Positions 12,101-22,978 of a stretch of DNA of 64,000 nt are shown here, piece after piece. The stretch is taken from positions 24,120,980 to 24,184,979 of the forward strand of contig NC_057765.1 of assembly GCF_010389155.1 (NCBI RefSeq), in the 5' to 3' direction. Numbering within the stretch: position 1 is the first letter of the stretch; every line of letters starts with the position of its first letter. This stretch comes from Erigeron canadensis (taxonomy: Eukaryota > Streptophyta > Magnoliopsida > Asterales > Asteraceae). The translations under genes were made by a program, and so were the position numbers. The notes under the pieces were generated by a model. That model was not told where the DNA came from. It saw only the letters and a program-made list of their open reading frames with translations, and did not search any database.

Positions 12101-15100
12101 TAATTTTAGCTCGTTGTTCAAGATTCCTTCCCAGCAAAACAAATGCAATCAGCATAATTGGTTCTTCAAAGAACACTTTCCAACCCTACACATACAATAA
12201 TAAAACAGGGTATAAACTTTCCATCTATCAGGGGCTAATATACTACCTGTCTGGTTAAACATAATATTCAACCAGGTTAGTTATTCATTGTCATTTTGTA
12301 ACATTCGAAGAACACTGGCAACTTCAATTTATGGTAAACATAATTAGTCTACATTGGTCATAATAGAATGTCAGGGCCAGAACTTGCTCTTGTTTTCCCC
12401 GGATTTTGCCCTTACTTATACATTAAGGTTAAAAGTTATTCATGGGCGGTAATTTCGAGTTCATGCTTGAATCTATCAAACTTGGTACACGTTAAAATCT
12501 ATTGCACTTCTGCATGCAATAATATCTAGAGTGTTGTAGTTGGTTTTGTTTGCGTACTTATTACTAAATACAAACTGCATCAAAGCAAGCTAATCCATTT
12601 TCAAAAATAAAACACAAACAAAACAATTTATTTTTAATAGAGTTCTGATTGATACTGAAGAAACTTAGAGAACTTTTCCTTAAATTATTCCAATCAAATC
12701 GCATTGTTTTATAATCAGCAGAGCTTGTAACAAGTTAAAACAACTGAAAAGCAAATTGGAGACTCTGCTCGCTGGAGCCTGGGGCAATTTTTAATGTTAC
12801 ACACCAACCATGTTCTTCCTTGCCTTTTAAAGCAGACTTGACATCTTTCATTATATTTCCACAATATTGAATGAATGCTCAATACAGAAGAAAAAATTTA
12901 TATCAGCAGGTAGCAAGAAAAATACTATATGTGGAAAGAACAGTGGGGATTACCAATTTTGGTATCAATGCTGCAAATGAGCTAACGGTAAATGACGATA
13001 TCGCCCCAAGACCAACTAGCGTATTCATGTTTGGAGTCCCCCTTAAAAGACTTTTTATACCATCAACAATAAGTTGACGTCCAGGAATCAACAATGTAAA
13101 TAAAGACAATGACAAATGGAAACCAGTTGAATGCATGGCATGGATCCACCAAGCTTTGGCTCCAATGAAATGAGAGACATGCCCAAAAAGGCATACAGCA
13201 CATAAGGCCCAAGAAACGGCAAGTCCCCTACCTGTTAAAATAAAATAGTTGATCAAAATACTACTAGAAATAATTCATCATACTACAAGATATTATATAA
13301 GCGCATACCACTTTCTTTTAATTGTTTACGCTTGTCTTCCACCTTTCTTTGAAATGTTTGGAAAACACTTTCTTTCTTAGAATCTGTAAAAATTGGTGCA
13401 GACATGGTGGAAGATCAGTAATGATTTTAACAGCATACTTTGATCAACCATGTAATATAAAGAAACACATCAAATTTTGCAGTTATAAAGAGAACTTATA
13501 TACAGAAACGCATCATAATTGTGAGACTACAAGAAGACAGGTATCTTATTTGAAACTAAGAGGAAAAGATACAATCCTAGAAAGTTCTATGACTGACTGG
13601 AAATCATTATTTCTCAGTAGTCGGAACAAATGTAACGCTTTCGAAATACTGAGATTCTCTACTACATATAACAAAAAAGAATCTACATAAGCCTTCCATA
13701 ATGTGAGGGTGCTCCACTGGTAGAATTGCCTCCTTGCAAACAACACTCACCTATGGATACAAAAGCTAATTAAGCATGACCCAAAGATCAAACTGTCTTT
13801 CAAAGATAGTGTTGAGAGTTTTGGGTGTGAACAAAGTAACATAGAGAATATATATAATCCAAAAGTCCAGGTAACAAGGACATACCACAAAGGCTTATGG
13901 TTGCTCATACAAGAATCCATTGCATATATTAAGATGCATCTCCTTCAGTTGCAGCCTCACCTGCCAGTTACCCATCAATCCTCTTTATCAATTACCGAGT
14001 GAAACAGACGGAATATTTGTATAAGTCTTCTTTTTCAAAAGTCCTTTTTGGAAATCGAAATCAATGTTTTTTCTCAACTTCGGTGGTCACTACGTACACT
14101 ATTCAACTTTTTTCTCAAAAAGCCAATATATATGTTGCAACAAGTCCATACTATTATTAATACGGTTAATAGTTCGCCATGTGACCAAACTTCTCTAAAG
14201 CTTTACATTTTGGAAAAGCTCAGCTAAGCTATTGTGTGCTAATTTTATTATAGAATACTTTGATTCATGTTATTGGAGAAAATTGATGATTACAATAAGA
14301 ACTATCTAACTAAACTGGTGTCATCACCCCAACGATAACAGACATAAGCGTCAAGGAAGCCAGCACCATATCATTTCAATAACTGGAGAACACATCATGC
14401 AAAGATTCTTGTAGGCAGGCCAACCAGAACCAGATGGACCTTGTAACCTTAGACTTGACCAACAACTATATAGATTAGACAACACAAAAAACAAACCTAA
14501 CAGAAAGAAAAGGCAAAACACCCACAAAACTAGGTGTAAGCATTATAAGACCTAAACCTAATAAAACACTTTGTAGTTGCACCCAACAAAAATTCACAAA
14601 AGTCTAAACTTTACGTCTTCACCAGGGGCACAACATAATATAGCATTACTAACGGCTTCTAATAGTTAAAATGAGTAGCTATCAAGAATTTTATGATGAT
14701 AATATCTATAGAAAAAAATACAAGTACACATTTGAACATACATGGAAAAAGGTCAAATGCTGTGAATTGCAATAAAAAAGAAAAAATAAAAATTCTAATG
14801 GAGCAGATACAGACCTCTAAGGTTAGATTTAAATCCACAAGTTGTCAAATGTTTAGCAAGTTCTTCTCCCAGGACCCTTTGCCAGTTAGGTGAAGCCTTA
14901 GCTTCAGATACAGGCCATACAATTGCTGTCTCTGTCGTAAGATTCACACTAGCAGAAGATACCAGCGGCTGTAAACATGTCAATAATGTATCATTATTAA
15001 CTAGTTTACTTCAAGGTACACAAAGCAGAAAAATTGTTTCTCGGAAAGAAACATAAAAACGTTTATATTCTGCCATATTTGCAACATCGTTATTCATTAA

Positions 15101-16362
15101 TGATTTTTCTTTTGTAACTTTTCAACATCATCTTCAAATTTATAGTGATTAATTACTTGCTTAGTGTGGACATGCGTTCTTCCATTTGGCAGAAAATGAC
15201 AACAAAAGTACAAGTTACAGGACAACCCCTGAAACATCTCCGCATGGTTACTTAAGTAGTAAGCACACAACGACACAAATACCAAATGATAGGCAAGCAG
15301 AGTATGTGGAAGTACTTACTAGACTCTCTAAAATTCTTTTTACACTTGCAGAACACCCTCCACAGCTCATACCCTGACAAAGCAAAGGATTTGTATGTTA
15401 GTAATTACAGGACGAAAAAAGCATAAATTTTCACAAATAACTATCAAAAATAGCAAATTGGCATACGATAAGAGGATGTGCAACTAGGAGACAAGGAAGC
15501 CATAAAATCAAGTGAGATACTTTTCCAATTAGTTCGTGCATATTATCCTCAAAGGATCCATTGTTCTAACTTCTAACAGAAACCACTAATTCAGAGAATT
15601 TACTCACCTAGAATAACAAACTTGTAGATATACACATCATAACGTCTTACATAACAAATACATCTTTTATTGTCCTATTGGAATGTGATCAACTCGACGA
15701 TTGCTAATTGATATTCCTAATATCAAAAAAAAAAAAAAAAAAAAGAGGCTTCTCCTATTCTATGATCATACATACATATATAATCCTATTACTCCTATCA
15801 CACATTGCAAATCATTGTATATTCCTTGTTGATATTGATAAAGCTATTATTATTATTAACATGATCAATTAACTAAACACGGCCGAGATCAAACGAATGC
15901 GAGATAAAGTGTATATATATATATATATATACTTACTCCAACATCTAGAATGATAACATCAGACGAAAAAGCCGAAGCATCATCACCTCCTACACCGACC
16001 GGATTCGCCTTAACCTCACCTCCATCACCACCACCACCACCTCCTCCACTTCCACCAAACACATCTCCACCACCACCGCCGCCACTTCCAGTACTAAACG
16101 AAGCAGCCGAATTCGAAACACACGATAACCGATACCTAACCGAATTTACTCCACCGGCACCGCCACGGCTGACATTCCTCAATCCAAACAACACCGGACT
16201 TGCAGAAGCAGCACCGAACTTCAATCTCCTCAATTCAGCTTTTGCAATTCCGACGGTAATTCGGTGGAAGTTCAGCAGCGCAAGCTGGCTCCGTACAGAT
16301 TGAGCGCCGGTGAGTTTAGAAAAACCGATTGCAGCTGATGCAGTTGATAATGTTGATTCCAT
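6170..16362 (-). CDS. PAA1: Copper-transporting P1B-type ATPase PAA1/HMA6, chloroplastic (17 exons)
   Basis: ATP-driven Cu pump of the chloroplast envelope, supplying stromal Cu/Zn-SOD and plastocyanin (known for PAA1). Exons in coding order: 16362-15937, 15373-15320, 14968-14815, 13383-13309, 13231-12954, 12185-11952, 11850-11752, 11613-11464, 11324-11178, 11086-11036, 10924-10758, 10358-10226, 9544-9447, 8754-8514, 8367-8164, 7574-7494, 6391-6170. They join in phase to 937 residues, close to the roughly 950 of PAA1. The Ser/Arg-rich N-terminus and glycine tracts (about 85-120) fit a transit peptide. Copper site GMSCGGC is at 143-149, TGEP at 429-432, CPC at 543-545, DKTGT at 587-591 and GDGIND at 797-802. 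The start is the ATG at 16362; a TTG six bases upstream only mimics one. Exon 11 uses a weak donor (GA|GTTACAG), chosen because it alone restores phase. Confidence 0.95.
6699..6921. mobile_element. 203-bp Mutator-type MITE in PAA1 intron 16, with 10-bp TSD
   Basis: The target-site duplication AATTTATATA occurs at 6699-6708 and 6912-6921 and brackets an element at 6709-6911. The ends are imperfect inverted repeats of about 40 bp. The left arm has GTAAAACAAGTATTAAGGTA; the right arm read backwards has ATAAAACAAGTATTAAAGTA. The middle repeats GATGCACGA-like words. No coding capacity. The 10-bp duplication and arm length suggest a Mutator-derived MITE (inference). Confidence 0.78.
9050..9232. repeat. 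Foldback (long imperfect hairpin) in PAA1 intron 13
   Basis: Left arm 9050-9111 and right arm 9160-9232 are near-complementary. AATTTGGTAGG at 9070 pairs with CCTACCAAATT at 9195, AACATGCCTAAA pairs with TTTAGGCATGTT, and TCTGGTG pairs with CACCAGA. The loop is about 45-50 nt and complementarity continues outward past GTGAC/GTCAC. No clear target duplication was found, so it may be an old MITE or an intronic hairpin. Confidence 0.72.
15911..15932. repeat. (AT)n microsatellite in PAA1 intron 1
   Basis: TA dinucleotide run lying immediately inside the donor of PAA1 exon 1. A second TA run (about 16411-16436) lies in the 5' leader or promoter just upstream of the start codon. Confidence 0.85.
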
Positions 16363-16403
16363 TGTCAACTTAGAATGTGTTAATGTGTATCTATATCTGT
16401 CTG

Positions 16404-16436
<33 letters not shown>

Positions 16437-17337
16437 CATATATGTGTGTAGATATATATGTATATGTATGTGTACCTACCACCACTCGTATCAGTCTGAA
16501 AACCTAGAAATTGAATACATAAATTGTTTTTTTCCTTGATTAAATAAATAATTTTTTTTCTTGAGCAAATAAATAATTGATTAATGAGTTCTGCAACATT
16601 ATCTACGGCATGTGATCGTTTGTAGAGTAGGTGAGAAGAAGATAATAGGTCCATGGTTTCCACGTGCATATAATATGATCGCTTTTTTGATTTTGTATTG
16701 TACTGTAGATAGGATTACAAGATTCAAAAAAAATATTAATAATAATAAATTAAGGTAAATTATATAAATCATATATGAGATTTGTAAGATACTATATTTA
16801 CGATTTAAGAAAATTACTTAAGGCATACCTATCGTTATCAATAACTTATACTGATCATGTCTAACATTGTCAATTATGCACGCTAACCATACCTATTACA
16901 AACGAAGTTTGACTAATCATTAAGTTTTGTCACATGTGAGGCACGTAAAACCGTAAAAGTAGTTTTTTACCCAATATCTGCTCCATCCATTTTCTTTTCA
17001 ATTTAACTTTTGTAAATAAACTTATTTTTATCTAATGTACTATTGATAATAATACAAAATACATATAAAAAGGATTTACATATACATATTAATAATTTAT
17101 ATAAAATAAACATTACAACTAAATTTTAGTTAATTTGTTCAAACTTTAGTTGTAGTTTTTTAATTTTATTTAGTTTTTACTAATATAATATTTTATTTTT
17201 AATAAAAGTAAGTTTACACAATAAAATAAAATTGAGAAAGATGTGAGGAAGAAGAACTTATCACAATACCACTTTACTAGTAAGTAGTAACTCTTTCAAT
17301 CCTATGATCTACTATCTACTACTCCATTAATTTTAAG
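16363..17337. other. PAA1 upstream region and AT-rich intergenic DNA
   Basis: Contains the PAA1 leader with TA/TG-rich runs (about 16370-16470), then featureless AT-rich sequence. I see no coding frame, no RNA gene and no firmly identifiable promoter element. Confidence 0.5.
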
Positions 17338-18953
17338 AGAAAATAGCCTTAATACCCAATTTTTATAAATGATATATCAATTTACCCAACTTTTTTTGGT
17401 TTTTCACAAAATACCCAGAAAAATCGCAATAACTTTCGAAAATCGCAATGAGATTGTTAAAATCGCAATGAGATTCCCAAAATCGCAACGAGATTATACA
17501 AAATCGCAATGAGATTACAAAAATCACATAAAGATTTATGAAAATCGCATAAAGAGTTTACATAATCACATAAAGAGTTTATAAATCTCGTAAAGATTTT
17601 GTAAAATCTGAAGTTCTTTATGCGATTTTGATAATCTTTATGCGATTATAAGTTCTTTACGCGATTTTTAAAATCTTTATGCGATTGTCATGTCTTTATG
17701 CGATTTTGATAATCTTTATGAGATTATCATGTTCTTTACACGATTCTGAAGTTCTTTATGCGAATTTGTAAATCTTTATGCGATATTACATGTTCTTTAT
17801 GCGATTTTTATATCTTTATGCAATTTACCCATTCAGGATAAGATTTTATGACAATTTAAGTACGTAAAGTTACAAAAAACTCCCCAATACATCATATGAA
17901 TTCTATCCTTTCTAACAAAATAATTAGTTCAAAGTTTTCAATATTTCTCCCAATATTTGAGTGTACAACTAATTAAAGGTATGTTTTTATTAATTTACTA
18001 GTAATTATTTGTTATTGAGTTTCATAGTATAATGAAATCGTCCACTGTTGAGAGTGTTTGGGTAGATTTATGTTTTGGTGGATCATGGGAGAATGTGAAT
18101 GGTTGTTTGCAGTATATACCATTATCTATGAATGTTTCACTAAAACTATCATTTAAAAGTTAACTTATAAAGGTTTGATGTTACGTGTTGCAAAAAAATT
18201 GAGTTAGGAGCCTCAAAGCGGGTTTAAGCTATCTTATTTGAAAGAAGGCAAAGTCTATTTATTAAACGATAATGAAGATGTTGATGGTTTCATGGCTTAT
18301 ATTAATGTTTCAAGAGATCTTGCTACATTATATGTTGTTGCACCTAAAAGTAGTGAATTCGGGTCAGGAACCGAAAGTAATCATATTAGTTCTTCAACCC
18401 CTGCTTATGGAGATCACAATGAACAACAAAATACCTATAATCAACATCAAAATTTCATGATTCCACCACATTTTCAAACACATACAACTCATTTTAGTAT
18501 CCAACCTCAACAATCTCAAAATCCACAATTCTTCCTTGATAATTCAAATTTCAATCAAGTTACAGACCCAAATTCAGGTTTTCGAATAGAAGACTTAGAT
18601 GATGATAATGAGCCAACCAAAAAAAATGTGAATAGTATTCATTTTGGTTTTGATCTTAGTGAATACGCGATCTTGAAGATAACTCAGATCAAGTTTGGGG
18701 TAAAAACAAAGTAGAAAAATCAATGCCAACTTACAACAATCTTGAAGAATATGAAGATATGGATGATGGAGCCACGGGTAAAAATGATCTTCATTTTGAT
18801 GGTTTTGATCTTAGTCAATACTCGGATCTGGAAGATAATTATGATAGGACTATGCATGTAGATGTTAGTGAAGAGGAAGATATGATGGTGAAAGAGACAG
18901 TTGAACACCCATTCTATAATTCGTATAACTATGAAGAAGAAGAAGAAGAAGAA
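17338..18953 (+). mobile_element. Mutator-like (MULE) element remnant, left part
   Basis: Starts in AT-rich sequence with repeated ACCCA words (GAGAAAATAGCC onward) that looks like a MULE terminal repeat. It continues with the head-to-head repeat array (17420-17826) and then a broken reading frame. The right part is not visible, because an LTR begins at 18954 inside the reading frame. Assignment rests on the N-terminal protein style and the terminal-sequence style, so it is tentative. Confidence 0.42.
17420..17826. repeat. Head-to-head array of about 20-bp units (AAATCGCATAAAGA / TCTTTATGCGATTT)
   Basis: From 17420 to about 17600, eight or nine units read AAATCGCAATGAGATT, drifting to AAATCGCATAAAGA. 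From about 17610 to 17826 about a dozen units read the complement, TCTTTATGCGATTTT. The switch of orientation makes two arms of about 180 and 215 bp that could pair into one long hairpin. Units differ in their 2-5 bp linkers, so spacing is about 18-24 bp. Confidence 0.85.
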
Positions 18954-18956
18954 TGA
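18032..18956 (+). pseudogene. Broken N-terminal part of a putative MULE transposase
   Basis: From the ATG at 18032 a frame runs about 40 codons (SVWVDLCFGGSWENVNG) to a stop. After a disrupted stretch the match resumes at about 18200 (FKLSYLKEGKVYLLNDNEDV), followed by a Gln/His/Asn-rich linker. A one-base loss near 18668 shifts the frame; the next frame (18723-18953) carries FDLSQYSDLEDN, a second copy of a motif seen upstream as FGFDLSEY. The Glu run meets the LTR at 18954, whose first bases supply the stop. At least two frameshifts or stops plus the insertion make it a pseudogene. MULE assignment is inference; no catalytic domain is present. Confidence 0.45.
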
Positions 18957-20521
18957 TGTGTTAAATCGAGTAATAAAATTTATAAAACACGAACTACTAG
19001 AAAACTGACTACAATACACTTACAGGCAGTGAACCCATTCGTATGCAGTATAGTAAACAGGTAAATCCGAGGTCGAACACAAGGACTTTGTAAGCAATTG
19101 TTCAAATAAAGTAATTCAGATTAAAAAGGGGTTTTTATGGCCGAGTTGCCACGTTGCAAAAGTTAGTGAAAATAGTTAGTAATCCCATAGGATTAATCGA
19201 AAAGAGAATTTGGTTGTATTTTATGACAAAAGAGATTTAAAAGTCATCCGTCTTGACCTCGCTCAACAACATGTTTGGATTGCACATTAATGAAGCTCAA
19301 ATTCAAATTAAGTTGATAAAGATAATCGTGACAAAACAAAGACACAAACTGGTACCACCGGCATTTGTAAAATTATTTAAATCACCTAATTAATCAGTTC
19401 CTTTGTAAAAGCTGGTACCACCAACACTTAAAAAAATTTCCCTAACCAACTAGTTTGTTTGACTATAAAATTAACAATTGTACCTATGTGAAGATAACGT
19501 GGTACCACCAGCCGTTACCCAACACGTTGACAAAATAACTCCTTTTATTAAATGACATTCACTATCATACCATGAACTAGTGATAACTGTTTATAGACAA
19601 ACAGTTAATAGAAAATCACATACGTATTCAACTAGTACCACTAATAAAGAACACATATGCCACCAATATCAAATAATAATTAATAAGGAATTAAATCATC
19701 AAGATCTCGATACAACGATAATTAAAATCAACTTTGAATTATTAAATTAGTGCAATCCTACATATTGTATCACTCCATCAAGACGGATGATATAAAATTT
19801 AGCTACTCATGACAAAACTAATAAACACAAATACAATTATTAATAGAAAAGAATCCATATTAATATTGTACGATGATAAAGTCTTAACAATTAATATTAA
19901 ATAAAAATAGAGAAGTAAAAAGAGTTTGACCAGATTTGTAACAAGCTGCTTCGTAAACGAATTCGAAGAAAACAGTAAAGTTTCACACTTTTGTCGAACA
20001 CCTGGAGCTGCTCAAAACCCTTCCTATGAATTTGTAATTGCCAAGCGCCTCCTCTACTCTCGTACAATTAATAACTATATATAGTTATTGATGTTGTTAC
20101 TTGACCGACGTAATAAGACCACAAAGGGGCCGAAACTTCTTTCTTTCTTTTCTCGGCTGCACACATGGAAGGGATGGGCCAGGCCCAACTTGACCATTAT
20201 TTTGGGCTGCTGCTCACGTGAAGAAACACCACAAGTGGGCTGCCCCACATAACTTTCTTTTCAATAGTAAATGTCCAGCCCATGATTAATTCTCCATAGC
20301 AAAATATTGAAATTAGCTTTGGACTAAATTCACGTCTAACTTGCAAAACTATGATGCATCTTTAAAGGACTTATTTTAACCTTTGTAATATAATCTGCCA
20401 CATTTACCTACAATCCAATTAAATATCTATTAAGTATCAAAAGTTTACAAAAATAAACATAATTTAAATATAAAAGAAATGATATCGCATAAAATAAATA
20501 TGTATAAAATAGGCGTTATCA
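18954..20521 (-). repeat. 3' LTR of the truncated Athila-like element
   Basis: Read on the minus strand it begins TGATAACGCC and ends AACACATCA (TG...CA). A polypurine tract lies just before it (GTGTAGGGGAA, at 20522-20533). The end region resembles that of the solo LTR at 40467-41965. Four copies of a GGTACCACC-like word occur at about 19350-19640. A TATATATA motif lies near 20080. Length 1568 bp. Confidence 0.8.
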
Positions 20522-22978
20522 AATTCCCCTACACTTAAGCTTTACTTGTCCTCAAGAAAATTCAAATTTCAAAACAAACATTCCTTTGGTTCAAGATCGC
20601 AAAAACACGACAATTATCAAAAGAAGCTAAACCATGAAAGTTAGAAAATAAATGAATATGGTTAAGCAGTTTTAATCTTAAATGAAAATTGAAATGTTTG
20701 ACAATATTTGAATCTGATCTACAAGCCTCGAAAACACGACTAAGCACTTTAATCAAATGAAAGAAGAACATCTCAACTAACCTACTCCAACTAACAAACT
20801 ATTGGGGTTGAAATATTGTATCAATCATTCAAAGCCTAGTCGTGATGCATACTATTTTACCATAGGCTTGTTCTAGAATCAAATCTCCACCATCATGGCG
20901 TAAGCACCAAGCATAACTATCAAAAGAGGTCTTTTATTCGGTTTTAATGTACATTCTGAAGGCTTACAAGGGTCATTAAAATTGTGTATGGAAATTTGGG
21001 ATATAATTGGTGTTAAAAAGAAATAACACAACAATTAACAAAGTTTTACATTATAGTCTACTCCAACACAACCCATATCACTAGTTGCTATCTATCTAAA
21101 GCCCAAAAGATGTTATCCCGACACTACTCCCTAATAGACCGATAAAAACCGACATCATTACCAGTATGACCTTCAAACGACTCTTAACCACCATAACATA
21201 CCAATATTGACTTAAACGAATATAGCCAACTTCAAATGAAAAAAAGAACCATCAAAGAACCTTTTGTTGGTCTCATATACATACCAACTTAAACCATAAG
21301 ATAAGCATTTAACCATTAAGCTTTTGTTGGTTTAAACTAACTACCAACTTACATTGATTTGCCGAAAATATGGGAAATACCAACTGACAGTCCAAACTCA
21401 TTTTTCTATCATTTTTATATTTTTTTCTATTTTTTCTATTTTTCAATTTTTCCATTCTCTCTTTTTTTTTTTTAATGAACTACTTTTACCCTGCCTAATT
21501 GGTACCCCTTTTTGAACTTTAAAATACATTGACAAATCATAACTCTTACTAATTAAAATATTCTAGACTTCCTCTAAAATCATGACGAAATCAATCTACC
21601 CCCACTAATAGGAAATATACCAACCCGACATAACCAAGACAACCCAAATCATTCAACTAGCATAGGCAACTAATGACCAACCATGGATTTCGACTATCGG
21701 TATGGCGAGGAAAGGTTACATATTTAAGTGGATTTAAACACAAACGAATAAGGCGAGGCTCAACAGGTATTTTACAAGTTTCTTGCACTAAAAATGAGTG
21801 CAACACGGGTTTAAACAAGGGTATTTACTAACTAATGTGGTTAGCTACTAAAACACATGCACAAAGACATGGTTAAACAATGATAAACATAACAAGGGGT
21901 GAAATAACAAAGAAAAACACGGTTTAAACCTAAATTTGCCTCTTTATCATCTAGTTACACCTATATCACCGAAGTGATCTCACTACGATCTCGAAATGAT
22001 CAACTAGGACAAGTTCTAGAATCAATGCGATCACCGACACACTCATATCAAAGAAGAAATAATACGGAAATGGAAAATCAACCTTAAACTTGCACATCGT
22101 AGTTCAGAGCTCTTAAAGAGACCCTTACTTCCGGATAAATCCAAAAGCCTATGAGAGGGACAAATTTACAAGGCTAATAATTTCAAAACCGTAACACCTA
22201 GCATATATATAAATGAATCAAGACCTTACAAATTTGGTGTTTTGGGATATAAGTGTGCTAGTCATGTTATCAATCCAGAAAGGATTTGCCCAATTAATCA
22301 TTCAAAACACATTTCACAAATTAAAATTTTTTGACCAAAGGAATTTATAGTTTAATTACTAATATGATTAAATCCTATATGACAAAGCAATAAACTATAA
22401 GGACAAACAAGCAAAAGTTTCAAAGTCTCCCAAATTAACCCGGCTTTTTCCTATTTACCTCTCTCCCACACTTGAGTTGTACAATGCCCTCAATGTACAA
22501 TGAACTAAGACAAAACTATGGGAAATAGGGAAAAGTAAATAAAAGAGATAAAGAACTTAGAAACTTCCTGGGTTTAATGCGCATGCTCCAAATGCTCGGT
22601 TGATCCAAAAATAATGTAAGTTAATTGCATCTCAACCGCATTTAACACCTTCCTCGAAGCTCTAACACACACTCAAACAAAAACATCAAACATACGAAAA
22701 AGAAACAACTATAAAACTAAAACTAAAAATCCTAAATACGAAAAAGAAACAACTACACTAAAAATCAAAATCTTTTTGGATTTTTTTATATTTCAATTTT
22801 TTTGGATTTTTTTAATATAAAAAAAAATGAAATGTAAAAGTAAAACTAAACAAGATAAGAAAAAGAACAAACATAATAAAGAGACTCGGGTTGCCTCCCG
22901 AGAAGCGCTTAATTTATTAACGAGTCTTTAGCTAGACTCGATCGTCGATTACTCTTCGAAATCAAACAATGGGAGTTC
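20522..22978 (-). other. 3' noncoding region of the Athila-like element
   Basis: Lies between pol and the 3' LTR. On the minus strand it contains the phrases GCGCTTCTCGGGAGGCAACC and AAGTGTGGGAGAG, which I associate with Athila-type elements. Some Athila elements carry an env-like frame here; none of useful length is open in this copy. T-runs occur at about 21415-21475 and 22770-22830. Confidence 0.6.

Noticed and set aside
15950..16303. Proline-rich open frame on the plus strand
   Set aside because: It is the antisense of PAA1 exon 1, whose glycine-rich transit region reads as proline-rich on the other strand.
17420..17826. CRISPR-like regularly spaced repeats
   Set aside because: The spacers are only 2-10 bases and variable, the units drift, the array reverses orientation and the context is a plant nuclear genome. 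It is a minisatellite.
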